Below the pieces are notes generated by a model. That model made no database searches. It was given only the letters and a program-made list of their open reading frames with translations, and was not told where the DNA came from. Below, piece after piece: positions 27,875 to 36,680 of a stretch of DNA of 44,436 nt. Every line of letters starts with the position of its first letter. The stretch's first letter is position 1. The translations under genes were made by a program, and so were the position numbers. Source of the DNA: Chloroflexota bacterium (GTDB lineage Bacteria; Chloroflexota; Anaerolineae; Anaerolineales; Anaerolineaceae); contig JAAZNC010000046.1 of assembly GCA_012798455.1 (NCBI GenBank), forward strand, positions 1 through 44,436, written 5' to 3'.

Positions 27875-28795
27875 TTATCCCTTTACGCTTCCCAAGGTCA
27901 AGCCTGAGATCATGTATTTGGACATTGCCAGAAACAGGATCATGACCGGGACGGAGACAATAATAGCAGCAGCATTATACTGCCCCCACTGCACCAGATA
28001 CTGCCCCATCAAGCGGTTCAAACCGAGCGGCCAGGTCAAGATGGATTCCTGGGAACCCAAGATGATGCGTGCGATCAAGAATTCGTTCCAAGCCTGGCTG
28101 AAATTGAACAGGAACGTGATCGCCAGAGCCGGGGTAGAGAGGGGCAGGATGATCTTCCAGAAAGCTTGTAATGGAGAGGCTCCATCGATGATGGCAGCTT
28201 CTTCCAGCTCCGTGGGGATGGTATCGTAATAACCTTTCAAAATCCAGATACTGAAAGGCACGGAAGTGACAGCATAGGCGATCACCAATCCACGGTATGT
28301 TCCGATCATGCCCAATTTGATGGCAAGGATATACAATGGCACCATCAACATGGCAGTTGGGATCATCTGAGTGGTTAAAAGATATATCAGAAGTGTACTT
28401 CTTCCTCTGAACTTAAAGCGGGAAAAAGCATACGCCGATGTGGCTGCGATGATCAATCCAATAATGGATGTGGTGATGGTCACTGCCAGGCTATTCCAGA
28501 TCCACTGCAGTAATCCCTGGTCATAGATGACCTTGTGATAATTTTCGAAAGTTGCGTCTGGTGGAACGATGGATAGATCGGTTGAAAGCACCCGGTTGCC
28601 TGGGCGTAGTGAAACGCTGAAGATACGCATCAGCGGATAAATGGAGATCAGGCAGTAAAAGATCAAAATCAAATGGATGATCAGCCGTTTGAACTTGCTG
28701 TCCCCACGCCCAGCATGAAAGAAGGATTCTTTTCTTCGTTTTATCGGCTTGGATTCTGATGTGTTGTTTTTGTAAGTAGTGCTTTTGATAGCCAT
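27875..28795 (-). CDS. Maltose-type ABC permease, MalG-like
   Basis: A 306-residue CUT1-family inner-membrane permease with about six membrane segments. The coupling-helix (EAA) motif is ELEEAAIIDGASPLQAFWKIILPL, near residues 195-220. The N-terminal 40 residues are basic and polar. It overlaps the MalF-like stop by one base (TAATG), so the two permeases are coupled. It imports maltodextrins in concert with the binding protein at 29908-31128; the identity of the sugar is inferred from the GH57 and GH13 neighbours. Confidence 0.9.
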   Translation of the reverse strand: MAIKSTTYKNNTSESKPIKRRKESFFHAGRGDSKFKRLIIHLILIFYCLISIYPLMRIFSVSLRPGNRVLSTDLSIVPPDATFENYHKVIYDQGLLQWIWNSLAVTITTSIIGLIIAATSAYAFSRFKFRGRSTLLIYLLTTQMIPTAMLMVPLYILAIKLGMIGTYRGLVIAYAVTSVPFSIWILKGYYDTIPTELEEAAIIDGASPLQAFWKIILPLSTPALAITFLFNFSQAWNEFLIARIILGSQESILTWPLGLNRLMGQYLVQWGQYNAAAIIVSVPVMILFLAMSKYMISGLTLGSVKG

Positions 28796-29799
28796 TAGTC
28801 TTTCACTCCTTTCAATGCGCCGGTGGTTTTGGCAAATACCACGGAATAAGCGAGCAGGATGAAGAAGATGATAAAGGCGAAGGCGGCTGAGAAGCCATAG
28901 CGATTGTACTGGAAGGCTGCCCGGAACAGGGCGGTGACCAGGATATCACTGCTCTCCAGCTCGAACTGGTTGATGAAGAAGGAAATATTGAATGTGTTGA
29001 ATGTCCATACAGTGCCGAGGATAACAGCCGGGGAAATAACAGGCATCATGATCGGAAAAGTGATCCTCCAAAATTTTTGCCAGTTGGTAGCACCATCCAT
29101 TTCGGCTGCTTCATAGAATTCACCCGAAATACTCTGCAGCCCACCCAGGAAGATAACCGTCATGAAGGGAATACCTAACCAGATATTAACAATGCACATG
29201 GCGATAAAATTGGGTGCTGGACTGGTCAACCACTGCACGGGTGACAGTCCGATGCGCTGCAGCATGATGTTGATCCAGCCGTATTCGTAGTTGAATTCAC
29301 CGCGCCACGCCATGGCAGCCACCACTTGCGGAAGTGCCCATGGGATAATAATGATCATGCGGTAGATACCGCGCATCTTCATTTCACGATTGAGCAATAA
29401 AGCCAGGATCATACCACCGGTCACATGGAAGAATACATTCACAAAAGTCCATAAGACGGTTCGCCATAAAAGCGGGAAGAAAGTGACCTGTTTTAAAACC
29501 GGTTCAGTAAAGACGCGTACATAATTTTTCAATCCAATAAAAGAAAAATTGAAAAAATGGCTCAAACTCATGTTTGTCATGGAGATATACCCTTCCCATA
29601 ACAGCGGGTATACCTGCAGGACAAGCAGACCAAGAATTGCAGGAGAAACCAGCATATAAACTAGCGCATTCTTTACCTTCATCCATTTCACTAGAATGAA
29701 GTATAGAAGTGTCTCAAGTGCTGCAACGATGAGGGCTACTGCCAGGATGGTGGTAGCTACTTCGGATATGCTTTTTAAAATCGCATCAAAGTTGAACAT
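28795..29799 (-). CDS. Maltose-type ABC permease, MalF-like
   Basis: A 334-residue CUT1 permease. It has two N-terminal membrane helices, no large periplasmic P2 domain like that of E. coli MalF, and a coupling motif GEFYEAAEMDGATNWQKFW near residues 225-245. AAGGAG precedes the ATG. It is separated from the binding-protein gene by 108 bases containing a strong hairpin with T-tract, which probably reduces permease expression relative to the binding protein. Confidence 0.9.
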   Translation of the reverse strand: MFNFDAILKSISEVATTILAVALIVAALETLLYFILVKWMKVKNALVYMLVSPAILGLLVLQVYPLLWEGYISMTNMSLSHFFNFSFIGLKNYVRVFTEPVLKQVTFFPLLWRTVLWTFVNVFFHVTGGMILALLLNREMKMRGIYRMIIIIPWALPQVVAAMAWRGEFNYEYGWINIMLQRIGLSPVQWLTSPAPNFIAMCIVNIWLGIPFMTVIFLGGLQSISGEFYEAAEMDGATNWQKFWRITFPIMMPVISPAVILGTVWTFNTFNISFFINQFELESSDILVTALFRAAFQYNRYGFSAAFAFIIFFILLAYSVVFAKTTGALKGVKD

Positions 29800-29850
29800 A
29801 GGTCAATACTCCTTTGATGATACCTAAAGAATGACAGGCGATAATCTATG

Positions 29851-29885
29851 AAAAAATGCTGGAACCGGATTATCCCGGTTCCAGC
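29851..29885 (-). terminator. Attenuating terminator after the binding-protein gene
   Basis: Minus strand: GCTGGAACCGG (29885-29875) pairs perfectly with CCGGTTCCAGC (29868-29858) around a six-base loop, then A and six T residues. A textbook intrinsic terminator inside the operon, between the MalE-like and MalF-like genes. Confidence 0.88.
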
Positions 29886-29907
29886 TTTGAATGGTTGCCC
29901 TGTGCAA

Positions 29908-31128
29908 TTACTCTAATTGCAGGATGCAGGCTTCTGCAGCGCCTTGCATAGCTGCGGCTGCATCGGCAGGTGTTTCGCTACCAGCCAACACCAGTGTCTG
30001 TTCTGGTTTCATGGCGTCCCAGTTGCAGCGCATCTCGGTTACCGAGGGCATAGGAACCCCATAACTCATCTGGAGGGCTGAGCCGGCGAGGATGGGATCG
30101 TTGGCGATTGCCTCGTTATCCAATACCGATTTCAAACCGGGCAGTCTCTTGAGAGTATCCAGCTGGTTCAACTGGTTTTCTTCATTGGTTGCGAATTCGA
30201 TAAAGCTAATGACCGCGTTCAATTTGTCACCGCTCAGGTCTTTTGGAAGCATGAAGTATTTACCGGAGGTGTAGGGCGCGGGGTATTTGCCAGTGGCGGT
30301 TACCATGGGTAGTGGAGCTACACCCAGTTTGTCACCAAACTGCTCTTGATAGGCACCCAAAGACCAGTCACCGTTGATCAGCATGGCAGCTTTGCCTTCC
30401 TTGAAGAGGGTATCGGCTGTATCATAATCAGCTGATTCGGGGACAATTCCGTAGGTGAATTTCAAGTCATACAAGAATTGCAGGGTATTAACCATAGCAT
30501 CAGTGTTGAGAGTGGGTGTTACACCATCTTCGGCAAAGACACTCCCATCAAAACCGCCTAACCACGGAACAAGCCAGAAGGGTTCGGTCATATTGTAAAC
30601 CAGACCGTAATTGTCACCGCTGGTAAGTTCCTGACCCTTTGCAATCAATTCATCGGTATCCTTTGGTGCTTCAGCGATCAAGTCTTTGTTGTACAGCAGC
30701 ATCAAATGATTGCCACTGGAGATCGGGACACCCCAGGTCTTGCCATCCATGACAACACTGGGAACGTATAGGGACATATCGAAATAATCATCAACGGGTT
30801 GGATGATTCCGGCGGTGGTGAATGGTCCAGCATGGTCGCTAACCGTCCACAGTAGGTCGGGAGCTGAGCCCGCCAGACTGGCGGTTTGGAAATCTTCACG
30901 CAGTGTCTCGGTGTCCTTCTGTACCACCTCAAAAGTGATGTTGGGATACATGGCGGTGAAGGCATCGCTTAGGCTAACCACATACTGGTAAGCGTTGTCA
31001 GATTCACCTTCCTGTGTCCACAATTGGATGGTGACATCTCCGGTGGGCACTTCTACTTTTGCTTTGCATGCGGTGAGCGCTAATGCAAGCATCCCTAGAA
31101 TTACTACAATACTGAATGTCTTTTTCAT
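29908..31128 (-). CDS. Maltose-type ABC substrate-binding lipoprotein
   Basis: A 406-residue family-1 extracellular sugar-binding protein. The signal peptide ends in the lipobox ALTAC, followed by the usual family start VTIQLWTQEGE. Further landmarks are GSAPDLLWTVSDHAGPF, GKAAMLINGDWSLG and the C-terminal SYGVPMPSV segment, all typical of MalE/GanO-like proteins. GGAGAG precedes the ATG. It is the first gene of a minus-strand operon with two permeases and GH57. No ATPase is encoded in the cluster, so the system probably shares an MsmK/MalK-type ATPase encoded elsewhere. Confidence 0.92.
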   Translation of the reverse strand: MKKTFSIVVILGMLALALTACKAKVEVPTGDVTIQLWTQEGESDNAYQYVVSLSDAFTAMYPNITFEVVQKDTETLREDFQTASLAGSAPDLLWTVSDHAGPFTTAGIIQPVDDYFDMSLYVPSVVMDGKTWGVPISSGNHLMLLYNKDLIAEAPKDTDELIAKGQELTSGDNYGLVYNMTEPFWLVPWLGGFDGSVFAEDGVTPTLNTDAMVNTLQFLYDLKFTYGIVPESADYDTADTLFKEGKAAMLINGDWSLGAYQEQFGDKLGVAPLPMVTATGKYPAPYTSGKYFMLPKDLSGDKLNAVISFIEFATNEENQLNQLDTLKRLPGLKSVLDNEAIANDPILAGSALQMSYGVPMPSVTEMRCNWDAMKPEQTLVLAGSETPADAAAAMQGAAEACILQLE

Positions 31129-31461
31129 ATTTTCTCTCCTCAGAAAATTTGGAACTTATACCTAAAATTATGCTTTTATGGTCTCTTAATGCACCTCCTC
31201 TAATACAAAATTTATATTGTTCATACAAACCAAACAATACTCAATTTGAATTAACTTTTACTGATAAAAGGGGAAAAATATTTCTGAACCGAATATTGCT
31301 ATTCTTTTTGTTCATACTTTGTAGAAGTAAAACTTGCCTTAATCCAGTATACACACATTTCTATAGATTTAAAGGATCATTTTTGATGACTATCATCTGT
31401 TTTTTAGACGAAAATCATACTTTGACATCATGAAATTTTGTGAATGTATTAGAATTGGTTC
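31129..31461. promoter_or_regulatory. Divergent AT-rich promoter region, mal operon and ADP-ribosylglycohydrolase
   Basis: About 330 AT-rich bases. For the plus strand, TTGACA (31422-31427), a 17-base spacer and TGTATT (31445-31450) lie just before the ATG at 31462, predicting a transcript with a leader of about five bases. For the minus strand I saw AT-rich -10-like sequences but no clear -35. No operator palindrome like that of the LacI locus is present. Confidence 0.5.
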
Positions 31462-32271
31462 ATGGAAAAACCAAACAAGTACGCTCATTTTCGATTGTTG
31501 GGAGCTGTGGCAGGTGATGTGATTGGTTCACGTTTTGAGTGGAATCCTGTCAAAACCACTGATTTCGATTTGTTTCACTCTGATTGCACGTTTACGGATG
31601 ATACCATTTTAACGGTGGCTGTTACCAGTGCTATCCTGCAGGGTGGATCTTTTGCCGAGGAGATCTGGGATTTTGGAAGTCGTTATCCGGGTCGTGGCTT
31701 TGGTAACAATTTTATGCAATGGTTGTCTGGACCCAAAAAAGAGCCCTATAATAGTTTTGGTAACGGTTCGGCCAAGCGAGTCAGTCCGGTTGCGTGGGCA
31801 TATGATACCGTTGATGATGTGCTGGAAAATGCATATCAAAGTGCGGTGGTTACCCATAATCACCCCGAAGGTATCAAGGGGGCTCAGTCGGTTGCGCTGG
31901 CGGTCTTCATGGCGCGCCAGAAGAAAAAGAAAGATGAGATCCGCGCTGAGATCACCCGACGATTTGGTTACGATCTGAATCGCACGCTGGCAGATATCCG
32001 CCCTGCTTATTCTTATGATGTCACCTGCCAGGGTTGTGTGCCTGAAGCTATCATCGCCTTTTTGGAATCAGCCGATTATGAGAGCGCGCTTCGCAATGCC
32101 ATTTCCCTGGGTGGGGATGCTGATACCCAGGCTGCGATCGCCGGTTCTATTGCAGAAGCATACTATGATGGTGTTCCGGAAGAGATAATCCAGTTTGTGA
32201 AGAAGATCATCCCCGAAGAATTCTTGCAAGTCATTAAAGAGTTCAATGTCACATTCATCGACCATGATTAA
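31462..32271 (+). CDS. ADP-ribosylglycohydrolase-family protein
   Basis: A 269-residue all-helical ARH/DraG-family protein. The two metal-binding regions are visible: CTFTDDTILT (about residues 42-51) and SLGGDADTQAAIAG near 210-223. Family members remove ADP-ribose from proteins or act on related ADP-ribosyl substrates; the substrate here is unknown. There is no Shine-Dalgarno before ATG 31462, and a promoter ends about ten bases upstream, so the message may be leaderless. It stands alone between the mal and glycerol loci. Confidence 0.85.
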   Translation: MEKPNKYAHFRLLGAVAGDVIGSRFEWNPVKTTDFDLFHSDCTFTDDTILTVAVTSAILQGGSFAEEIWDFGSRYPGRGFGNNFMQWLSGPKKEPYNSFGNGSAKRVSPVAWAYDTVDDVLENAYQSAVVTHNHPEGIKGAQSVALAVFMARQKKKKDEIRAEITRRFGYDLNRTLADIRPAYSYDVTCQGCVPEAIIAFLESADYESALRNAISLGGDADTQAAIAGSIAEAYYDGVPEEIIQFVKKIIPEEFLQVIKEFNVTFIDHD

Positions 32272-32275
32272 CATA

Positions 32276-32307
32276 TAAAAATACGAGATTTTCGATCTCG
32301 CTTTTTT
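32276..32307. terminator. Bidirectional terminator
   Basis: CGAGAT (32284-32289) pairs with ATCTCG (32295-32300); an A-rich run lies on the left and CTTTTTT on the right. It would end the ADP-ribosylglycohydrolase message rightwards and the glycerol operon leftwards. Confidence 0.8.
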
Positions 32308-32311
32308 AATT

Positions 32312-32683
32312 CTACATATCCCGACTGGCGAGGATGGGAATGCCCGTTCCCAGTGCATCATCCAGAATGATCTGTCCTTCTTTGATAGGCGCTTTGATCT
32401 CGATGTGGCGCAGTAGTGCCAGCAGTTCCATGATGTGCGCCTTCGGAAATGGACTGGCGGTGTAGACAGGCAGCAGCGGATGCCTGCCACCCTGGATGCG
32501 CACCGTGGTAGCTACCATACGGCGTGGATCTTTCTTTTCCTCAATGGCATATTCCACACCACGCTTGCAGCCTTCGTTGGTGACCAGTACCTTTTCGCCA
32601 TCTTGCTGAACGCTTAAACGGCAGCCTTTGGGGCAGGCTACACAGATGATTTGTTTGGTGGATATCTCTGAATCGCTTATCAT
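32312..32683 (-). CDS. DUF1667 protein of the glycerol 3-phosphate oxidation operon
   Basis: A 123-residue protein with an N-terminal cysteine set C14, C17, C21 (CVACPKGC) and C39 (NEGCKRG), which suggests a bound metal or Fe-S centre. DUF1667 proteins are regularly encoded after GlpA-like and FAD-oxidoreductase genes in anaerobes, and that is the order here. It starts two bases after the oxidoreductase stop. A role as a small electron carrier or assembly partner is inference. Confidence 0.85.
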   Translation of the reverse strand: MISDSEISTKQIICVACPKGCRLSVQQDGEKVLVTNEGCKRGVEYAIEEKKDPRRMVATTVRIQGGRHPLLPVYTASPFPKAHIMELLALLRHIEIKAPIKEGQIILDDALGTGIPILASRDM

Positions 32684-32685
32684 TT

Positions 32686-33963
32686 TTATTCCTTTTCGAT
32701 GATCTGTACGGTGAGGTGCTGTGCTTTTTCCACCTGTTCGCGATGTTTTGCTTTCAATTCAATGGTGACCATCTCACCCGGGCGTGCGTAAGGCAGCGTG
32801 CGGCTGGCAATCACCTCTTCTCCATCTAGTACCTGCACTTTGACCGGTTGTTCCAGTGGTTTTGTGACGCGCATCTGCAGTTGTTCGTCCCCGTGTTGTA
32901 AACTGAGCGGATCAAGGGTATGTGGGATGATATGATGTACATTCTTGCCATGTTGGATGGCTATCTTCTTCTCTCTGCAACTTAGTTCGCCGCTGGCATA
33001 GCGGGCGGCGCTCTCTCCGGCGCGCAACCCTGCCGCGGTTACCCAATCTACCAGGTCATACACATGCACCACATTGCCGGCTGCAAAAAAACCTTCTGCG
33101 CTGGTCTGGAAATGATTATCCACCAGCGGTCCGGAGGTCAAAGGGTCCAACTGGATGTCGATCTGGCGCGACAGTTCGTTTTCGGGTATCAATCCCACCG
33201 AAAGCAACAGGGTGTCACAGGCGATCACTTCTTCGGTGCCGGGAACCTCCTGCCAGTGGTCATCGACCGCCACGGTCTCTACCGCTTCCACGCGCTCGTT
33301 TCCAATGATGCGTTTGATGGTATGCTGCATTTGTAGTGGGATGTCAAAATCCTGTAAGCACTGCACATAATTGCGCATCAAGCCGGATAGATAAGGCATA
33401 ATTTCCAGCACGCGTTCCACCTTGGCACCTTCAAAGGTCAACCGGCGTGCCATGATCATACCAATATCCCCGGACCCCAGGATAACGAATTTCTTCCCCG
33501 GCATAAACCCTTCCACATTCACCCAACGTTGAGCGGTGCCGGCGGTGTAAACCCCTGCCGGACGCGCACCTGGTAACTGCACTTGGGCACGGGTTCGTTC
33601 ACGGCAGCCCATTGCCAGAATGATCGCTTTTGCCTGAATTTCCAGCATACCTTCGCTCTTGTTGCTGGCAAAAATACGTTTGTCTTTAGTGATCTCCAGA
33701 ACCATGGTATCAAGCAGGAACTGAACGCCCGCTTCTTCTGCTTCATTAATAAAGTGTTGGGCATAAGCCGGTCCGGGCAGATCTTTTTTGAAGATCTCAA
33801 CGCCGAAACCGTTATGAATGCACTGCAGGAGAATTCCACCCGGTTCTTTATCGCGTTCGATGAGCAGTACTTCCTTTGCTCCATTCTGCCTGGCAGCCAG
33901 AGCTGCCGCCAGACCGCCCGGTCCACTGCCGATCACAGCAATATCGCAATTTTTGATCTTCAT
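32686..33963 (-). CDS. FAD/NAD(P)-dependent oxidoreductase, glycerol 3-phosphate operon
   Basis: A 425-residue two-dinucleotide-domain flavoprotein. The FAD motif is AVIGSGPGGLAAALAA near the N-terminus, followed by GGILLQCIHNGFG, typical of the relatives found beside GlpA. A second nucleotide site is FVILGSGDIGMIMARRL near residue 160. The segment FFAAGNVVHVYDLVDWVTAAG closes the FAD fold. It overlaps the GlpA-like stop by one base (TAATG). It probably passes electrons from glycerol 3-phosphate oxidation to NAD or another carrier; the partner is not visible here. Confidence 0.87.
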   Translation of the reverse strand: MKIKNCDIAVIGSGPGGLAAALAARQNGAKEVLLIERDKEPGGILLQCIHNGFGVEIFKKDLPGPAYAQHFINEAEEAGVQFLLDTMVLEITKDKRIFASNKSEGMLEIQAKAIILAMGCRERTRAQVQLPGARPAGVYTAGTAQRWVNVEGFMPGKKFVILGSGDIGMIMARRLTFEGAKVERVLEIMPYLSGLMRNYVQCLQDFDIPLQMQHTIKRIIGNERVEAVETVAVDDHWQEVPGTEEVIACDTLLLSVGLIPENELSRQIDIQLDPLTSGPLVDNHFQTSAEGFFAAGNVVHVYDLVDWVTAAGLRAGESAARYASGELSCREKKIAIQHGKNVHHIIPHTLDPLSLQHGDEQLQMRVTKPLEQPVKVQVLDGEEVIASRTLPYARPGEMVTIELKAKHREQVEKAQHLTVQIIEKE

Positions 33964-35462
33964 TAAGCACCCCCTGCATCTTTGGTAGATCGATAAAGAA
34001 ATTTTGAAGAGCTGTTCTTCTTACTTACCTCTAATTGCGAGATTCCTAATTCGCGGGCTAAGATCGCGGTCACGCGTGGCATATCGAAACCGCCCTGGCA
34101 GCGCCCGGTTCCCAACCAGGTGCGCCGTTTGATAGCATCATAGGTGAGCGCAGGGATGGGGGAGTGGATCTCTGCCACGATCTCGCCTTCGGTCACATTT
34201 TCGCAGCGGCATACCACCCGTCCATAGCGCGCATCGCGTTTGATCAATTCTTCACGCTGAGCATGGGTAAGATGCCTGAATTGCGGGCGGGCGGGTCTGA
34301 TGGGATTCCAGTTTTTCTTTTCTTTCAGATGCTCCCCCGCATCTTTCATCAATTCGATCACATACTGGGCGATAGCTGGCGAAGCGGTCAAGCCGGGTGA
34401 CTCGATGCCGCCCAGGTTGATAAAGCCCTGCACCTGCTCGGGGATCTCGATTATGAAATCGTGCTGGTAATCACAACCGGGAGTCAGGCAGGGTGCATTA
34501 CCGCCCGCCCGCAGCCCGGCGAAGATGGCGATGATATGGCGTGGATTGATTGCTGGTACCAGTTTCTTGGCGCCTTCGAAGACCTCATCCAACCCCTGGC
34601 TGGTATTTTCCTTGTCATCTTTATTATCAATATTCTGGGCGTTTGGACCCAGGATGGTATTGCCATGCACGGTGGTGGTCACCAGAATGCCTTTGCTGAT
34701 GTCGGTGGGCACCGGAAAGAGCACATTATTGACCGTGAATTGGGCGCGGTCCAGGACAAAGTATTCCCCTTTGCGCGGGGTGATATTGAACTCAGGGTGC
34801 ACATTTGCCAGGTGCATGACCTTATCGCAAAATAATCCGGCGGCGTTAATCACCCAGCGGCTCGCAAAATCTCCTTGAGTGGTTTTGATCCCAACGATGC
34901 GGGTTTTGTCCCAGATGAAATCTTCAAAAGCGGTATGCCGTAGAATGGTGACCCCATTGGCGATGGCATTTTCAGCCGCTGCGATGGTGATCCCGAAAGG
35001 ATCACACACACCGCCGCTGGTTGCCCAGATGGCGGCGCTCACAGCAGGATTGATGTTAGGTTCGCGCTGGCGCATTTCTTCACCACTGACCCTGCGCATC
35101 CCTGGCACACCATTTTTCTTTCCGCGTTCCAGCAGTTCATCCAGTTTTGGTAATTCTTCCTTGCCGATCGCCACCACGTAATCGCCGTGGCGCTCGAAAG
35201 CGAACTGCAACTCGGCGGCAAGCTGGTCCCACATGGGGTTGGCAGCCACGTTCAATTTTGCTTTCAATGAGTCAGGAATAGCATCATAACCGGGATGAAC
35301 GATGGCGGTGTTGGCAGCGCTGGTGACAGAACCGATATCGGATTCTTTTTCGATCAGCAAGATGTGCAGTTCATAACGTGAAAGAAAACGTGCCAGCATG
35401 CAGCCGATCACACCTCCCCCGATGATGATGATGTCATATTTATTGTTTTCTTTTATGCCCAT
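33963..35462 (-). CDS. GlpA-like FAD-dependent glycerol 3-phosphate dehydrogenase
   Basis: A 499-residue dehydrogenase that would oxidise glycerol 3-phosphate to dihydroxyacetone phosphate. The FAD motif is IIGGGVIGCMLARFLS and the substrate domain has NAAGLFCDKVMHLA. The C-terminal domain is the BFD-type [2Fe-2S] domain, with C418, C420 (VCRCEN) and C455 (GRCQGGF). The fourth ligand position, normally cysteine in GRCQGGFC, is D460 here. Cluster binding may thus be altered. Divergent from glycerol kinase across the SorC-type regulator gene, it forms a coupled operon with the next two genes. Confidence 0.88.
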   Translation of the reverse strand: MGIKENNKYDIIIIGGGVIGCMLARFLSRYELHILLIEKESDIGSVTSAANTAIVHPGYDAIPDSLKAKLNVAANPMWDQLAAELQFAFERHGDYVVAIGKEELPKLDELLERGKKNGVPGMRRVSGEEMRQREPNINPAVSAAIWATSGGVCDPFGITIAAAENAIANGVTILRHTAFEDFIWDKTRIVGIKTTQGDFASRWVINAAGLFCDKVMHLANVHPEFNITPRKGEYFVLDRAQFTVNNVLFPVPTDISKGILVTTTVHGNTILGPNAQNIDNKDDKENTSQGLDEVFEGAKKLVPAINPRHIIAIFAGLRAGGNAPCLTPGCDYQHDFIIEIPEQVQGFINLGGIESPGLTASPAIAQYVIELMKDAGEHLKEKKNWNPIRPARPQFRHLTHAQREELIKRDARYGRVVCRCENVTEGEIVAEIHSPIPALTYDAIKRRTWLGTGRCQGGFDMPRVTAILARELGISQLEVSKKNSSSKFLYRSTKDAGGA

Positions 35463-35513
35463 AATTTCTCATCTAGATAAAATGATGATCCCTTTCGATA
35501 AATATATGAAAAA

Positions 35514-36491
35514 TCATTGAACTTTCTGGTTCGGAAAATATTCTTCGACCAGGGTTCTGGCAGTGGGTTCATCTACGATTAGTTCTTTGATGAATCCGCC
35601 TTTCAGGGCTGCATGTAACCCACGTACTTTTGCCAGTCCGGATACTACACAGATGCCATCTTTGTTGCGGAACAGATTCAAACCTGGTCCACTGGCACGC
35701 TGATTCAATGGGATATTCTCAAAACTGCCATCTTCGCGGAAGAATACGGTGGCAACATCTCCGACGATCTGGTATTTACGGATCTCCAGCAGATCACTTT
35801 CTTCCAGGTATCCTGCTGCATAAACGTGACTGGGCACGCCGGCACTGACCGAGCCGATGCTGTAAAGCAGCAGATCGGCTTGTTCTTGCAGTTTGAGGAT
35901 GCGTTGGATGCTGCGTTCTTTCCACATAGCGTTTTTGGTGCTGGCATAATCGAAGAAGGTAGGGACGGGGAAGAGGTGCGCGCGTGCTTGAAAGCAATTG
36001 GCAAAGCGCATGATAATCTCGCTGGCATATTCAATACCCATGCTGCGGGTGTTGCCGGCTCCGTTCAATTGCACGACTTGGGCATTGTGGGTGGTTTTGG
36101 GCAGCAAATGACGGGAGATGGCGCTTAAAGTGGTTCCCCAGGCGATCCCCAAGATCATATTGGAATCGAAACGAGTGTTCAGGTATTTCGCGGTATATTG
36201 TGCTACTCGCTCCAGCCATTCGGCTTCTCCCACAATATCTGGTACCGGCACGACATGCGCTTCTTTGATCTTGTAGAATGTGGTGATTTCTTTCTCGAGG
36301 ATCATGGGTTGTTCGACGGGGTCGATGATGCGGATATCGACATAGCCATTTTCACGGGCAAAGCTGATCAGGCGCGAGATGGACGAACGTGACAGGTTCA
36401 TTTCATGCGCAATGGCATCACTGGTCATGCCCTGATAGTAATACATGCGAGCTGCTCGAATGGCTTGATTGATCTTCTCTGTCTTATCCAT
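35514..36491 (-). CDS. SorC/DeoR-type sugar-binding transcriptional regulator
   Basis: A 325-residue regulator. The N-terminal helix-turn-helix (about 15-45, with [26 protein letters not shown], quoted by key residues [13 protein letters not shown]) precedes a SorC-type sugar-phosphate-binding domain ([38 protein letters not shown]). It is followed by the glycerol 3-phosphate oxidation genes and divergent from glycerol kinase, so glycerol 3-phosphate or a relative is the likely effector. The start has no Shine-Dalgarno; the promoter below predicts a leader of about eight bases. Confidence 0.88.
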   Translation of the reverse strand: MDKTEKINQAIRAARMYYYQGMTSDAIAHEMNLSRSSISRLISFARENGYVDIRIIDPVEQPMILEKEITTFYKIKEAHVVPVPDIVGEAEWLERVAQYTAKYLNTRFDSNMILGIAWGTTLSAISRHLLPKTTHNAQVVQLNGAGNTRSMGIEYASEIIMRFANCFQARAHLFPVPTFFDYASTKNAMWKERSIQRILKLQEQADLLLYSIGSVSAGVPSHVYAAGYLEESDLLEIRKYQIVGDVATVFFREDGSFENIPLNQRASGPGLNLFRNKDGICVVSGLAKVRGLHAALKGGFIKELIVDEPTARTLVEEYFPNQKVQ

Positions 36492-36498
36492 GATTGCT

Positions 36499-36534
36499 TT
36501 GCAATAATATACATCTTACCGCACATTTATTCAA
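36499..36534 (-). promoter_or_regulatory. Promoter of the SorC-type regulator and glycerol operon
   Basis: Minus strand: TTGAAT (36534-36529), a 17-base spacer and TATATT (36511-36506). The predicted start near 36499 leaves about eight bases before ATG 36491, another short-leader transcript. Confidence 0.65.
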
Positions 36535-36542
36535 AAGGTGTG

Positions 36543-36560
36543 CAAATATTTTCATATTTG
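36543..36560. promoter_or_regulatory. Palindrome in the divergent glycerol control region
   Basis: CAAATAT-TTTC-ATATTTG is an 18-bp perfect inverted repeat. It lies nine bases upstream of the minus-strand -35 and about 50 bases upstream of the glycerol kinase start of transcription (TATAAA at 36597-36602). It is the best candidate binding site for the SorC-type regulator. A looser pair, GGTGTGCAAA (36537-36546) and TTTTTGCACC (36580-36589), is also present. Confidence 0.55.
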
Positions 36561-36680
36561 AGACGTCAATCGATTCCAATTTTTGCACCTTTGTGCTATA
36601 AAATTGAAAAAACGAACAAAAAATCCTACTATGAAATAGATTCTGTTGACCATATTTCATCCACAATTCAGGAGCAAAAA

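Noticed and set aside
27687-28229. A 180-codon plus-strand frame across the GH57-MalG junction
   Set aside because: It crosses a terminator and two well supported minus-strand genes; no recognisable domain.
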